DNA from: Paralithodes platypus
Lineage: Eukaryota; Arthropoda; Malacostraca; Decapoda; Lithodidae
DNA: 64,000 nucleotides
Assembly (NCBI GenBank): GCA_032716605.1
Contig: CM064517.1
Location: 26,095,876 to 26,159,875, forward strand
Direction of reading: 5' to 3'
The translations under genes were made by a program, and so were the position numbers. Positions 10,331-21,110 of this stretch are shown here, piece by piece. The notes beneath the pieces were generated by a model. It saw only the letters and a program-made list of their open reading frames with translations. It was not told the origin of the DNA and made no database searches. Every line of letters begins with the position of its first letter. Within the stretch, counting starts at the first letter, position 1.

Positions 10331-11043
10331 TGACCCCACACATCTATCTCACCATTGTTAGTTTGTTACGTTTCATTTAGTTGATATCTGCTTTGACAGG
10401 CCACATTTGTGAAGCATAGATCATTACACTTCTAATACACAAAGCTTACGCTTTTCCCTTCAAGGGGAGTGGGAGTTGTAAATATCTTACCTGCAGCTGC
10501 TTAACTATGAAAATAGCATCGATTGTACTATGTCCTGGCATGAAACCGAACTACAGTACATACTGTACAGTATCATCAATAGAAATGCTTTCCCTAATCA
10601 TACCTTCAAAGACTCTTATGATCTTATCAAATATATTTTTTATATAACCCTTTCAGTATACAATGATGCATTCCTTCCTAAGGTTATCAATAGTCAATTT
10701 GCATCAGTTTGAAAAGACTTGCGAGATATTTGAGGCTAATTGCAATGATCTATGCCCTCTCTGAATCCTGGACATCCTTCATAAGTTGAATAAAAATTGT
10801 TTGTTAGCCAGAATCAAATTAAGATGATGCCATTGTATCCTGAAAAGCTTAACTGTTTGGGCCATTTTTTTCAGTTGGGCTAACTCATACAAAACTTATT
10901 GTGGTATTTTTTGTTTTATACATATTTCTGTTGCATTAGTACCGTATATATTCTATATCTCCTCTTGATCTTTTGTGGATAATTATACAAATTTCAAGTG
11001 TGAATATACTACCTGAAACAAGTTTTTTATATACAGTACTATA
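10331..11043. other. Intergenic DNA, nothing recognised
   Basis: No gene, terminal repeats or known family seen. Short open frames here have no coding signature. Confidence 0.35.
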
Positions 11044-11121
11044 AAAATGTAAAACTTGCAAACTAAACAAACCAAAATTGGGACAAGGACAATATAAAGT
11101 CAAATTAAATTATCAAAATCT
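11044..11121 (-). mobile_element. Penelope tail fragment
   Basis: 78 bases nearly identical to the reverse strand of the terminal Penelope sequence, starting at ATGTAAAACTTGCAAACTAA and stopping abruptly at TTATCAAAATC. Confidence 0.8.
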
Positions 11122-11844
11122 TTAAAAGAAAATATTTAAAAAATTTTACCCCATCTAATATTGTCTGTTATCAATTACAAAGGTTCACTACATATCGTTA
11201 TGTAAGAGTACAAATAATTGTTTGTCCCTTGTCTACAGTTATTGTCTATGTTGGTCAATGTTTCATTAGCCTAGGACAAATTTCTAGTTGTCAACATGTT
11301 ACAAATTATTCCTAGTTAAGTAATTAGTGCTGTATGACTAACAGTAATTGTACTTGTAGATTAATTTCTCATAAAACATTGAGAGCTGATCAATGTGTTG
11401 CAGCATAGTACAGTAAAGTATTGGCTACTCTTGGCAGTTACAGTATTTACTATTCAACATTTCTATTTGATTTTGTTCCGTTTCTTTTTTTCTCTCGTGG
11501 ATCACATGGTCCCTTCATACCCCATTCAGGGATTTTGAAATTGTCTACTAAATTATATTTACACAAATATAACTACAGTATTACGTCTTATCACTCACTA
11601 GTTCACTCTTCATAGGTGCCATAAATATGAAGGAACAACAGAACTTATTTCCTCAACTGAACACACAAAGAGGCATAGTATACAAGCACATTTTCCGGCT
11701 ATTTTGTATGGACGACACTGTGGATTTACTCTGCACTGGTATCGTTATTTATTGTACCCTGTACAGTTAGTTATGTAGAGCAGATTAACCAGACCCTGTA
11801 CAGTATAGATACAGTACATACATTTATAGACCGAGTGCTCCATA

Positions 11845-11930
11845 CAAAGTGTGGTTCCAGTCTCACGTCCTAATTGTGACGTTCCAGGCAACCCTGTTCA
11901 GAGCTGCCTCACTTGTCAGGATATTTAATC
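11845..11930 (-). mobile_element. LINE C-terminus fragment
   Basis: Resembles 10045-10120 (TCACGTCCTAATTGTGACGT and GGCAACCCTGTTCAGAGCTG), the same LINE 3' region, strongly decayed. Confidence 0.5.
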
Positions 11931-12220
11931 CAGTTCACTATTTTAGGCGTTTAACTTGTATTTTTATTTATCATCAATAGGCGCATTCACAGATATAGAT
12001 ATTGTGTTCGAGTCATATGATAAATTACTTGAAATAGGGTAACATACAGGTGCTTATCAAGCTCAAAGAAACACTAATGAGGCCATCCAAAATCAACGAA
12101 TAGATAGAAAATTAAACGAATATGACAACAAATTTTGGACAAGCGTGACACTTGTGAGCACCCCTTTTTAGAAACTGCACAAACAGAATTGTCTTCAAAG
12201 GTACCTGTGTGACTTCCCCC

Positions 12221-12430
12221 TAAACCCCTTCAGCACCACGTCGCCTTTTTACCTTTGATTATGGCTAAAATTATAAAATTTTATGCAGTTTAAGGACCAA
12301 TGTTATTCAGAGAATTTATTGAGATCGTATATACCCCTTCGAGTCCAAGAGGTAGATCATAAGCTAAAGGTAGTCAGCTAATGGTAACACAAATATGATG
12401 AAAATTACGTCATGGTGCTGAAGGGGTTAT
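12221..12430. mobile_element. TTAA-type MITE, empty-site reference
   Basis: Ends CCCCTTCAGCACCACG and, on the other strand, CCCCTTCAGCACCATG. The border tetranucleotides have decayed to TAAA and TTAT. In reverse orientation the interior matches both halves of the outer element at 17596-18477. It has an intact TTAA (within GGTCCTTAAACTGCA on the reverse strand) where the other copy carries a 668-base insertion. Confidence 0.75.
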
Positions 12431-12590
12431 GTGAGAGATAATATGAAGGTTGTGATCTCGGCAAACATGCATAAAATACTTACAGATAGAACACACAAAC
12501 CTGAAACAATAATGGTTCTTGCAACTGATACAGCACTATACCTTGTTCATTATTAGTAGGACAGAATTTCCAAACTCAACCTCTCATAGT

Positions 12591-12770
12591 CGCGAGCCGT
12601 GGCATAGCCAGTAGAGTGTCGGCTGCTGATCAAAGGGTTGGCAGATCGAACCCTCACTGTCAAAATGTTATTGGTAGATGGCAAGCCCGGGCAACTTGAC
12701 CTAGCGATTCGTGACATACGCCTAATGTTCATGGCCACCACTTCTCGGGAATTACGGCGTCTGGCCCCCA
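12591..12770 (+). mobile_element. tRNA-derived SINE-like element
   Basis: An A-box-like stretch (GTGGCATAGCCAGTAGAGTG, 12599-12618) and a B box (GGCAGATCGAACCC, 12640-12653) have the spacing expected of a pol III promoter from a tRNA. The body ends with ATGGCCACCACTTCTCGGGA..GGCGTCTGG, a diverged form of the RTE-like LINE 3' end found at 15935 and 40105, suggesting a SINE that shares a LINE tail. Confidence 0.55.
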
Positions 12771-12836
12771 AAAAAAATCATAACTCAAAACAGGCTTCAA
12801 TAATTGACCTGTTTTTGGGGGGGCGGTTAGGTTTTA

Positions 12837-12917
12837 TAATGTAAAACTTGCAAAACAAACAAACCAAAACAGGGACGACATAATAAGAAACTTATCAAAA
12901 TCGCTATGTGAAAATAA
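12837..12917 (-). mobile_element. Penelope tail fragment
   Basis: Reverse-strand copy of the second tail subfamily (with GGGACGACATAATAAG in place of GGGACAAGGACAATATAAAG). It forms an inverted pair with 13107-13275 around LINE/SINE tail sequence. Confidence 0.65.
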
Positions 12918-12924
12918 GCTAAGC

Positions 12925-13105
12925 GACTGTGTTTAAGCGACCCTTTCGGGGATCACGGCAGCAATAGATAGGTAGATAGATAGTTTAAGCGACCCTCCCC
13001 TGAGAACAGAAGCTAGATAATCGAATGAGTTGCCTTGGCATATGAAGGCGATTCATTCGCAGCCACCCCTTCTCGGGGATTATGGCGTCTGGGAATAGAC
13101 ATAGA
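12925..13105 (+). repeat. Two LINE/SINE 3' ends with ATAG tails
   Basis: GGGATCACGGCAGCAATAGATA followed by (GATA)n at 12954-12984, and GGGGATTATGGCGTCTGG..AATAGACATAGATAA at 13074-13110, are diverged versions of the RTE-like 3' end. The portion from AGCTAGATAATCGAATGAGT on is shared with 30100-30220. Confidence 0.5.
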
Positions 13106-13106
13106 T

Positions 13107-13275
13107 AACTTGCTCATATAGTGATGTACATCCTATGTGGTGGTTTTGTGTTCTTATATTTAAATTTTGTATTTTACTAAAGCAAAATTTCCACAGCGAT
13201 TTTGATAAGTTCTTTTGTCTTTATATTGTGTCGTCCCTGTTTTGGTTTGTTTGGTTTGCAAGTTTTTCATTATAA
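13107..13275 (+). mobile_element. Penelope tail fragment
   Basis: From AACTTGCTCATATAGTGATG through ATCCTATGTGGTGG to GGTTTGCAAGTTTTTCATTA, a plus-strand terminal copy, diverged from the main subfamily. Confidence 0.7.
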
Positions 13276-13940
13276 TTTTGAAAGAGGCAAACAGTAAATG
13301 GGTAGAGTCAGCCAGTATAAAATGACAGCTTGTTTGCTCCAGCCCTCCCTGAGTTATAAGAGATTAGGATTAAGATTTCTGGCCTAATTAAAGTGAAAAG
13401 ACTATAAAATATCTTACAGTAATGGGGTAACATAATACTGTCCATAATTCATAGGTGTATGTTAAACTCCACACAGTCTCTACTCTACAGCATTATGATA
13501 TGGATTTAATAACACTTGAAAGGGGGGCATAGGATTCTGTTTACTGTACAGTATATGTATATAAAGGGGCTATATAACTGGTATACCGTGGGTATATCGG
13601 ATACACCAGTGATTCGATAAATAATTTTTAATTACATTAACCAGAGCTAGAAAGATGACATTAACATCTTTTTACAAACATTTAATTATCCATATTCCTA
13701 ACGCCATCTGGATCCCTTGGCGGTACGGTACAAACAGTCATGTTGGAGATTACGGTCTAGAGGCAACATTATCACTGCTTGTATAGCAATTCACGCTGAG
13801 GGCAAATAAAATTGGGAATGTGAGAAGTCATTCATCTTTAGTAACTCATTCTATGACGATTCTCCCAATTAATATATGGTCAAAGTAAAAGAATTATCAG
13901 TTACTTTATACAGTACGATTATACAGAGATTGGAAACCTC
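13276..13940. other. Intergenic DNA, nothing recognised
   Basis: AT-rich, with no supported gene or repeat boundary. Confidence 0.35.
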
Positions 13941-13945
13941 TACAT

Positions 13946-14605
13946 GTGTTTACATATGAATGCAGCAACACTATGAACACAGATCACCTACATCAAGAAA
14001 CCAAAATCCTCAAAGTCAAAGACCATCTGGACATGAGAGGCACTCAATTCCTGGCAGCAGCCTCCACGAACCAAGACCACCCACTAAACTACATGGCAAC
14101 ACACCCACAGACACCAAGAAATATCAAAACAACACCCAGCACACGGTATCACACACAATTATTGTCCTCTCTCCCTCCCTGCCCACCCCGAACCAACTTC
14201 CAGAAGCACATCCATACTCATATCTCTCACCGATCCATCCACTCACTCACAGACAACACGCAGCTGCATGCACGACCTCCCGAAATCCATCCTTCCGAAT
14301 CCTCCCTTCCTCGCGAGGACAGAGTCCACCTGGCCAGGCTGAGATGCGGACACCATCCAGCTCTCCTGAGCTATCAGAAGAGACTGGATGACTCTTGTCG
14401 ACGCCTGCCCGGGATGTAACACAGCACCCCATACCATTAAACACATCATAGAAGACTGCATTTCACACAACCACTTACGCCAACAACACAATCTACACTC
14501 AATGAGAGCTCTGTGGGAAAGCCCGATCGTGGCCATGGCCTTCCTCAGGGACTCGGGGCTGTTCGGCCAGGCAGCTTAGGGAACAACAACAACAACAACA
14601 ACAAC
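13946..14605 (+). pseudogene. Jockey-like LINE, C-terminal part and (AAC)n tail
   Basis: The frame from 13946 reads HLHQETKILKVKDHLDMRG, then FLAAAS, PRNIKTTPSTRY and LARLRCGHHPALLSYQKRLD, the typical C-terminus of Jockey-clade ORF2 proteins beyond the RT. A frameshift near 14391-14400 moves the reading to DACPGCNTAPHTIKHIIEDC (a C..C..H..C motif), ending ..LRDSGLFGQAA* at 14579. An (AAC)n tail follows (14583-14605). Heavily 5'-truncated: EN and RT are missing. The coding strand is A/C rich. Confidence 0.75.
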
Positions 14606-15934
14606 ACTATGAACAAGCTATGAACTGCAAAATGTTTCAATTTCTTGAAGGAGTAGCATTAACCGAAAGCTTGTTAGTGTTTTCATGGTCGTACAGTGAT
14701 CTATGGTTATTTTTGTACTTCTGCATATAAAGTTTTAGTATAGTAAATCCATAATGACAACAAATTGTGGAGTGCTCTTATATTAATGAGATTTTGATTG
14801 TATGACTACAAGTTTGGCTGATATAATCTCAAATTTATGGGTATTCTCAATATATTTGTATTAATTGCAATAATAGATTTGTACCATGAAATATATTTTT
14901 TTTGGAAATTTACATGCTTGTGGAGTTTCAAGTGTGAAATACTAACCCTCGTAGCACGGATGGCCTCTTAGAAGGTATTAGTCACTTTCCCTGTAGGGCC
15001 TCTGAGAAGGCTAGGGGCTATTCTAAGGCTTAAAACCACTTAAAACTGCACTAGAGAAAGTTTTGTTGTCTTGGCAGGTGGTTCGTATAACCAACAAGAA
15101 CAAGAACACACAGCCAGCAAGGCACGTGACTCCTGCCTTCAAGCAAGCTTTACGAATGCTTGTACAGTATTGATTTTCTTGAGTACCAAACGATGTATGA
15201 AAGCAGACGACAGTGACTTAGGAATGGTTACAATGGTGAAATAAATTAGAAATCAATAATTAATATTACATAATCAATAATAAATTGTTGAACGAATATA
15301 AACAGACGGTAGCCACGGTCGCCGCATTCGGACAATGCTCGGTATTTCCCGCAAACTCTCTGAATTATTTCCCACCTCGCCGATAACTGCTCAATTTACA
15401 GTATTCTAGTCTTTACCCATCGCAAGAAAATGCAGATAGCTAGCTCTGGTATGTATATAAACTTGGTTAGGCCATTTATTTGCAGAGATATGAGTATCGG
15501 TAAATGACGAAAACTGAGAGTAAACACAGATTCCTAGCCATACTGACCTATGTATATTCATCATAAAAACTGAAACAGTCGGTCTAAAGAATTCTAGTAT
15601 TCACCCATCGCAAGATAACAACAAAAACTGCCGCTGGATATATATATATATAACCTAGGTTAGGCAATTTGTTGGCGTATTTATAAGCACGCCAAATCCT
15701 GAGAATTTTCCCATTCAGCCGGATCCAGTACTCGCGGGGAAAATTTAAAGGCATGAGGGCCTGTTGTACGAGAGTTAAGATAGCCAAATCAGCCTGCGCT
15801 TCTTGTTTTGTCTTTGATGGGTTGTTGGTATAAGACAGAGTATAACTATACAAAAAATGCTGTAAGGTATATTCGGTACTCATATTATTCCAAGTATCCT
15901 TAAGTGATTAGAATAAATTTAGTATCGAACGGAT
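14606..15934. other. Intergenic DNA with a weak direct repeat
   Basis: No gene seen. TTCTAGTCTTTACCCATCGC (15401-15500) and TTCTAGTATTCACCCATCGC (15592-15690), each followed by GTATATA and GGTTAGGC blocks, form a diverged direct repeat. Confidence 0.4.
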
Positions 15935-16200
15935 CTATCTATCTATCTATTGCCTGACGCCGTGATCCCCGAAGGGGTGGCCACGAACGAACCGCCCCCA
16001 TGCACCTGTCCCGTCAGTCGACGCCCCTCCCCCCAACCAGCACCGCCTTCGTTCATGTAGTTCCTCACTCCATCCTTCCACCTCATATTCGGTCTACCTC
16101 TCCCCCTCCACCTCGCTCTCGTACACCCTCTTAGTCATTCTCTCGCTTTCCATACGTTCCATATGGCCGAACCATCTCAAGTTGTTCCTTTTCACACTTT
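15935..16200 (-). mobile_element. RTE-like LINE, 5'-truncated, with target duplication
   Basis: Reverse-strand copy of the 3' end of the LINE at 40105-42407: (ATAG)n tail, the palindromic CCCCGAAGGGG region, and about 50 C-terminal codons. CGAACGGAT stands directly on both sides (15926-15934 and 16201-16209), a 9-base target duplication that sets the insertion limits exactly. Confidence 0.85.
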
Positions 16201-16560
16201 CGAACGGATACATGAGGTTAATACTGTTTATCTGAACTAAGAAGGATCATCACGCTTAACATTTAAACAAAAACATTGATTTAAGATTAATAATTTTCCT
16301 GAGTTTCTGATTTTCTTTTATCATCTGTAGCCTACAGTACTTCACTTTTACTTATAGTATGTTCAATTATGTGATTAATTCAGTTACATATTTTCTTTCA
16401 AAAGAATAACTCATATCATACAAAATATGTATTACAGTATTCTGGCCTCAAAGCTTTTTGAGGTTTTCGTTACAGACTTGTTCACAGTATCAACTCGGGA
16501 GAACTGTCATGAGGTTCAGTTGCCAAGACACAACCTGGGATTAGTGCTGTGAATGAGTGA

Positions 16561-16710
16561 CTGAATTTAATGCTTCCACAGGTTTATGTTATAGTTTGAA
16601 GGTGAGTTTTCTGAATTTAATGCTTCCACAGGTTTATGTTATAGTTTGAAGGTGAGTTTTCTGAATTTAATGCTTCCACAGGTTTATGTTATAGTTTGAA
16701 GGTGAGTTTA
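16561..16710 (+). repeat. 50-base tandem repeat, 3 units
   Basis: Three units of exactly 50 bases (16561, 16611, 16661), nearly identical, differing only at the end of the last unit. Each unit contains TGCTTCCACAG|G and AAG|GTGAGT, resembling an acceptor and a donor around a 20-base interval. Confidence 0.9.
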
Positions 16711-16860
16711 TTTATTTACCCTTACATGTGAAGTGGTTAAGACCACTTATTTTCATCAATACTCACATTAACTCGTTATGGTAACACCAAATTCATTAGT
16801 TCAGCAAAACCTATAAGAATAAATAAATGTAATGGAAACTTCAATCATTTTAAAATAAAG

Positions 16861-17089
16861 CACTTTATCTTGACAGTCCTCAGTTATTTAGTTTTGTAAT
16901 TACAGAAATGTTATCCTCACTTAAAATTACACAAAACACACTTTATCTTGACAGTCCTCAGTTATTCAGTTTTGTAATTACAGAAATGTTATCCTCACTT
17001 AAAATTACACAAAAACACTTTATCTTGACAGTCCTCAGTTATTTAGTTCTGTAATTACAGTAATGTTATCCTCACTTAAAATTACACAA
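16861..17089 (+). repeat. 77/78-base tandem repeat, 3 units
   Basis: Units begin CACTTTATCTTGACAGTCCT at 16861, 16939 and 17016 and end near TTAAAATTACACAA. They differ by a few substitutions. The array starts 150 bases from the unrelated 50-base array. Confidence 0.9.
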
Positions 17090-17274
17090 TGATTTGCCTA
17101 GGTTGTCACAGAACTTTTGAATCCAAGTTAGGTGATGGGCCACATCCAAAATTTTAATTAATTAATACCATTCTTCAGGGTCAATTTCCAAATGGCAGTA
17201 GGCTAGTATAAAATATAATACTTCAACAGCTTACATCCCAATAAATGTTACAGATATTCATGGACAAATTTATC

Positions 17275-17510
17275 TATCTATCTATCTATTGCCTGATGCC
17301 GTGATCCCCGAAGGGGTGGCCACGAACGAACCACCCCCATGCACCTCTGTCCCCAGTCAGTCGACGCCCCTCCCCCCAACCAGCACCGCCTTCGTTCATA
17401 TACTTCCTCACTCCATCTTTCCACCTCTCTTTCGGTCTACCTCTCCCTCTCTGTCCCTCCACCTCGCTCTCGTACACCCTCTTAGTTATTCTCTCGCTTT
17501 CCATACGTAT
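17275..17510 (-). mobile_element. RTE-like LINE, 5'-truncated
   Basis: (TATC)n then TTGCCTGATGCCGTGATCCC, the CCCCGAAGGGG hairpin, and C-terminal codons (reverse strand ..GRGRPKERWKDGVRKYMNE..) open for about 70 codons. Breaks off at TTTCCATACG. Same family as 40105-42407. Confidence 0.85.
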
Positions 17511-17595
17511 ACAGTATATCCATACAAATATATCAACTTGTCATAATGTCATATCATTGAAATGATAATGGCAATGTGAGTGTGAATGTCAGTTG

Positions 17596-17868
17596 TTAAC
17601 CCCTTCAGCATGATGACTCAATTTTCAGCTTATTCTGGTTACCATAAGATGGTTTTCTTTTGCTTATAATCTACCTCTAGGACTCGAAAGGAGTATATAT
17701 GATCTCCATAAACCCTTTAAATAATATGGAGCCTTCTTAACCCGTTGAGCCCCGGCTAGTTATAATACTTTGTTCACCCCAGTCCCAAGCCATTTTCACT
17801 TCTTTTTTTTGTTTGCTAAAATGGAAGACAAGGATGAGAAATGAAAAAAAAAAAAAAAATCACCTCGG

Positions 17869-17899
<31 letters not shown>

Positions 17900-18477
17900 A
17901 AGCCTCAAAAAAATGTGTTGAGTCAAAATGGAAGAGAATGGTGAGAAATGAAGAAAAAAATAAAAAAAACTCACCTCGGTCATTGGGGGGGGGGGGGGGT
18001 GTCGAAAGTTTGTCTCCCCCGCATGACCACCCGCCCGGGAGCGCTAGGGTGAAAACTGAGTATGGCATTGTACGGCATACATCCTAAGGAGTGTCTCACA
18101 TAAATCTCAAGCCTCTAGCTCCCATACGACCGGAGTAATGAAGGTTCAAAGTGGCAGTGAACTAAGGGTGTAAAGTATCCCCACTAAGCCCACCACCACC
18201 AGCCGCGCGGCTGTCTCGGCCCGCTCACACCTACTGGCCCGGCTCCCACACACACTACTGTACCTCCCCCTCCTATTCTCCCGCCATTTCCTACCTTACG
18301 AGCCACGTAAGTGTTTTTTATATGTCGGACGCACGTGATGCGTCGCTGGGAGTTGGTGATCAAACACTGCCGACGCATCACGTGCGACGCTGGGTCTCAA
18401 CGGGTTAAGCTGCATAAAATTGTCTAATTATAGTAAGAATAAAAGGGTAAAAGGCATCATCATGCTGAAGGGGTTAT
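17596..18477. mobile_element. TTAA-bounded MITE, outer element of a nest
   Basis: Ends TTAACCCCTTCAGCATGATG and, inverted, CCCCTTCAGCATGATGATG. The border is TTAA at the left and TTAT at the right. The outer sequence is interrupted by a complete second TTAA element at 17737-18408, and the related copy at 12221-12430 shows the uninterrupted form. Confidence 0.85.
17737..18408. mobile_element. TTAA-bounded MITE, inner element of a nest
   Basis: Begins TTAACCCGTTGAGCCCCGGC, ends ..CTCAACGGGTTAA. Both TTAA copies (17737-17740, 18405-18408) are intact. The interior has long A runs and G runs (about 17882-17900 and 17986-17999) and CpG-rich parts near the right end. The TTAA is present once at the same place in 12221-12430, direct evidence of target-site duplication. 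Confidence 0.9.
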
Positions 18478-18754
18478 AACACATACAGTACATACAAAAC
18501 TTCACAATGCCGTTCACAATGTTTACTTAATCAACCTTTACTTTTCACAAATGCTGTTCACAACTTTTTTATCATGGGTAAACACATACCGGTAGTAAGT
18601 TTTAGTGGATGTAAATATTATCATTCTATGGTTCAAATACAGTGACTGACAAAATTGGTGTACACATAAACCATTAGAAGTGTAATTTGAAATTGCAAAA
18701 GATCTTATTTATGAAACTGGATTTTATAGAATATTGTGTCCCTTTATGCCTCAA

Positions 18755-18966
18755 TTAACCCCTTCATTACCGAGCTGTCTTTTCCATTGTATTCTAGCTA
18801 TGATTAGATGGTTTTATTTAGCTTAGGAAGGAAATGAAACAATTAAAAGGCTTCAAAAGTATCTCGAGTCACCCTTTTAACTACCACAGATCCTTCCTTA
18901 GCAATATATAAACCTCTAAATATTTTTGAAATAATAGAAAATGATGCTCGGTAATGAAGGGATTAA
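18755..18966. mobile_element. TTAA-bounded MITE (piggyBac-like)
   Basis: TTAACCCCTTCATTACCGAG at the left and the inverted form, TTAATCCCTTCATTACCGAG, at the right, both starting at TTAA. 212 bases, non-coding. The interior resembles 17600-17700 weakly. Confidence 0.85.
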
Positions 18967-19150
18967 ATACTAACATTATTGAATGTTACAATGCAATATA
19001 CTTGCATGGAGGTAAAGTTCATTTTTCAACATATTTACTTTGAAGTACTATGACTGAAAATTCAATTTAAATATCTGGACAGTCATTTCATATTTTTAAC
19101 TTAAGATTGTTAATTGAGATCCAAACCTCCTCCTGCTATCATAGTGTCAG

Positions 19151-19708
19151 TTAACCCGGCAAGTGCGGGAAGACTTAAGATCCTGGGCCTAAAAAAATCC
19201 ATTTAAAACCCCATTTTTTTTTTTTTTTTTTTTTGCCCCTGGGCCATGCCAAATATCACTCCTCCACATCCCCTCCTTGCCTACTTCCCTCCCCTCCTTC
19301 AGTTATCACCTATTTTCCCTGTTATTCCCTTATTCTGTGGTCTATTTTCGTGCTAACATTAGCGAGTTGGTAGCAGGGCGTTGTCATCACTGTTGCCAAG
19401 TGTGGGAAAGAGCGAGAGAGAGACTATTGCGTAACAGTGTATCTCCAGACAAGGGGAGGGAGGTTGCCTCAGCCATACATTATGTAACTCCCGGCCTGTA
19501 TCGTCGATTTTGACCATCCAAATGCTGTTTCCACTTGTTTTATTGCTGTAACAGGTTAATACCTTTATAATCAACCTAAAATAGGCGCATATGGATAAGT
19601 ATTAATGCTATTTATGGTAAAATAACGATTTTAGTGATGGGAACAGCTCAAATACGTGCACACAGGCGTGTGGTGTCTCATACCCCCCATGTGCACGTCT
19701 TAGGTTAA
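19151..19708. mobile_element. TTAA-bounded element, larger family
   Basis: Starts TTAACCCGGCAAGTGCGGGA and ends ..CGTCTTAGGTTAA. The interior (T-run, GCCCCTGGGCCATGC, CAGTTATCACCTATTTTCCC, GGCGCATATGGATAAGTATT) is shared with 27063-27697 and partly with 31117-31611. Short frames on both strands inside do not look conserved between copies. Confidence 0.8.
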
Positions 19709-20544
19709 TGTCACATACTTGTCACTAGTACTAGGGGGGTAGATCTTCAGTAATTGATAGGTCTAAGAAGATATGACTTTGAACTTTCAAGAAATTGCTA
19801 TATAAAGTTATATAAAAAACAGCATACACATTTGATTCATGTATAGTAGATTCATTGAAAGAGCTTTTCTCATCATCACACAATTTTATATAATACAATT
19901 ACAGTAGTTTTGCAAGGCATCACCTCTTTCCTAAATCAATGAGATACAATTTCAAGAATCGTTCAATCTATGCAGGGAAAGCTGTACATGTTAACTTGTT
20001 CCTGTGGTCAATATAATAGTAATAAATATAATTATACATTAGAAGTAGTACATGCATGAGTATATTCCTTCTCTATGTCTACAATACAGCATCATGTGTT
20101 ATTCAATTGGTTCATTTATGTGTACATAGAATGATTTTAGGCAGGTGCCTATTTTGCCAACTTTATTAATGTTAAGGCTGGTAGATATAAGAAAATATTT
20201 TGATATATGTATGTACAGTTAATACAGATATTCCATACTTAGGGATGGTTCATTAAATAGTAAATACTGATTACCCAACAAAGTAAAGTACTTTAGTCAT
20301 AATATTAATGCATTTTCTTGGTATGCCAGTACAAAAATATTTTGTTATTAACAGTTATGTTAAAGCTGTATTATACATTAATTTGTCATCGTCAAATCAG
20401 TAGACAGGTTAGTATTAGATTTGTCTCAGCTATACATATACTGTAGTAGAGTGCCTGTACTATGGTACAGTTGGTCACATGAATTTACATATATTTCATG
20501 ATTTTATGCATCATGAGTGTTTGCTTCTTGTTTATATGAAGGAA
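19709..20544. other. AT-rich intergenic DNA, nothing recognised
   Basis: No gene or repeat boundary seen. Confidence 0.35.
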
Positions 20545-21110
20545 TAGAGTGAATAGAGTCTGTTGTTGCGATTGCGGCATGTAATTGTGTTGTATTGCTG
20601 TTGGAAAGTGTGATGGTGTTTAGTGTTTTGTTAGAGTTTTTTTGGGATCAAATGTTTGGAGGTAGTTATTCCAGTTTAGTGTTTGTTGTTCTAGTATTTT
20701 TTTGGTTAATCTGTGTTTAGTGCTTGGATTTGTTCTGCGATTATCTTGTATGTGGGGAGTGTTTCAGTGTGTCGCTTTGTCTGATGAGGTTTTAAATTTC
20801 TGGCGTGAAGTTGGGATTGTCATTTTCCGTTACCTCTTAAGATTGTGTTTCTTGTCAGCGTTTTGGATAGTTGTGTTGAATGAATGTGTGAACAGAGTTG
20901 TTGATGTTAGTGATGGGTGTGCTGTTTAGGGTTTCAAAGTGTTCTGTCTCGTTTGTGAAAGCTTCTCAGTTGGCTCTTTTATAGTTAGTGTATGTGTATC
21001 TGTGGCTAGCTGGAGTGAGTCTGGTTTTGGTAGTGATAATGTTTATGTGTGTGCAGTGTATGTTGGGTGCTGCTGCATGGGGGTGAGGAGGATGGGGATG
21101 GGGGATTGAG
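20545..21110 (-). pseudogene. Probable decayed LINE coding region
   Basis: The + strand is strikingly G/T rich, so the reverse strand is A/C rich like the coding strand of the Jockey-like element at 13946. Reverse-strand translation with frame changes gives fragments such as ETLPTYKIIAEQIQAL and NWNNYLQTFDPKKTL, reminiscent of the region between EN and RT in LINE ORF2. Several stops. The identity is tentative. Confidence 0.4.

Noticed and set aside
14243..14536. Minus-strand frames of 97 and 65 codons
   Set aside because: Antisense to the Jockey-like LINE C-terminus, which shows a C..C..H..C motif on +.
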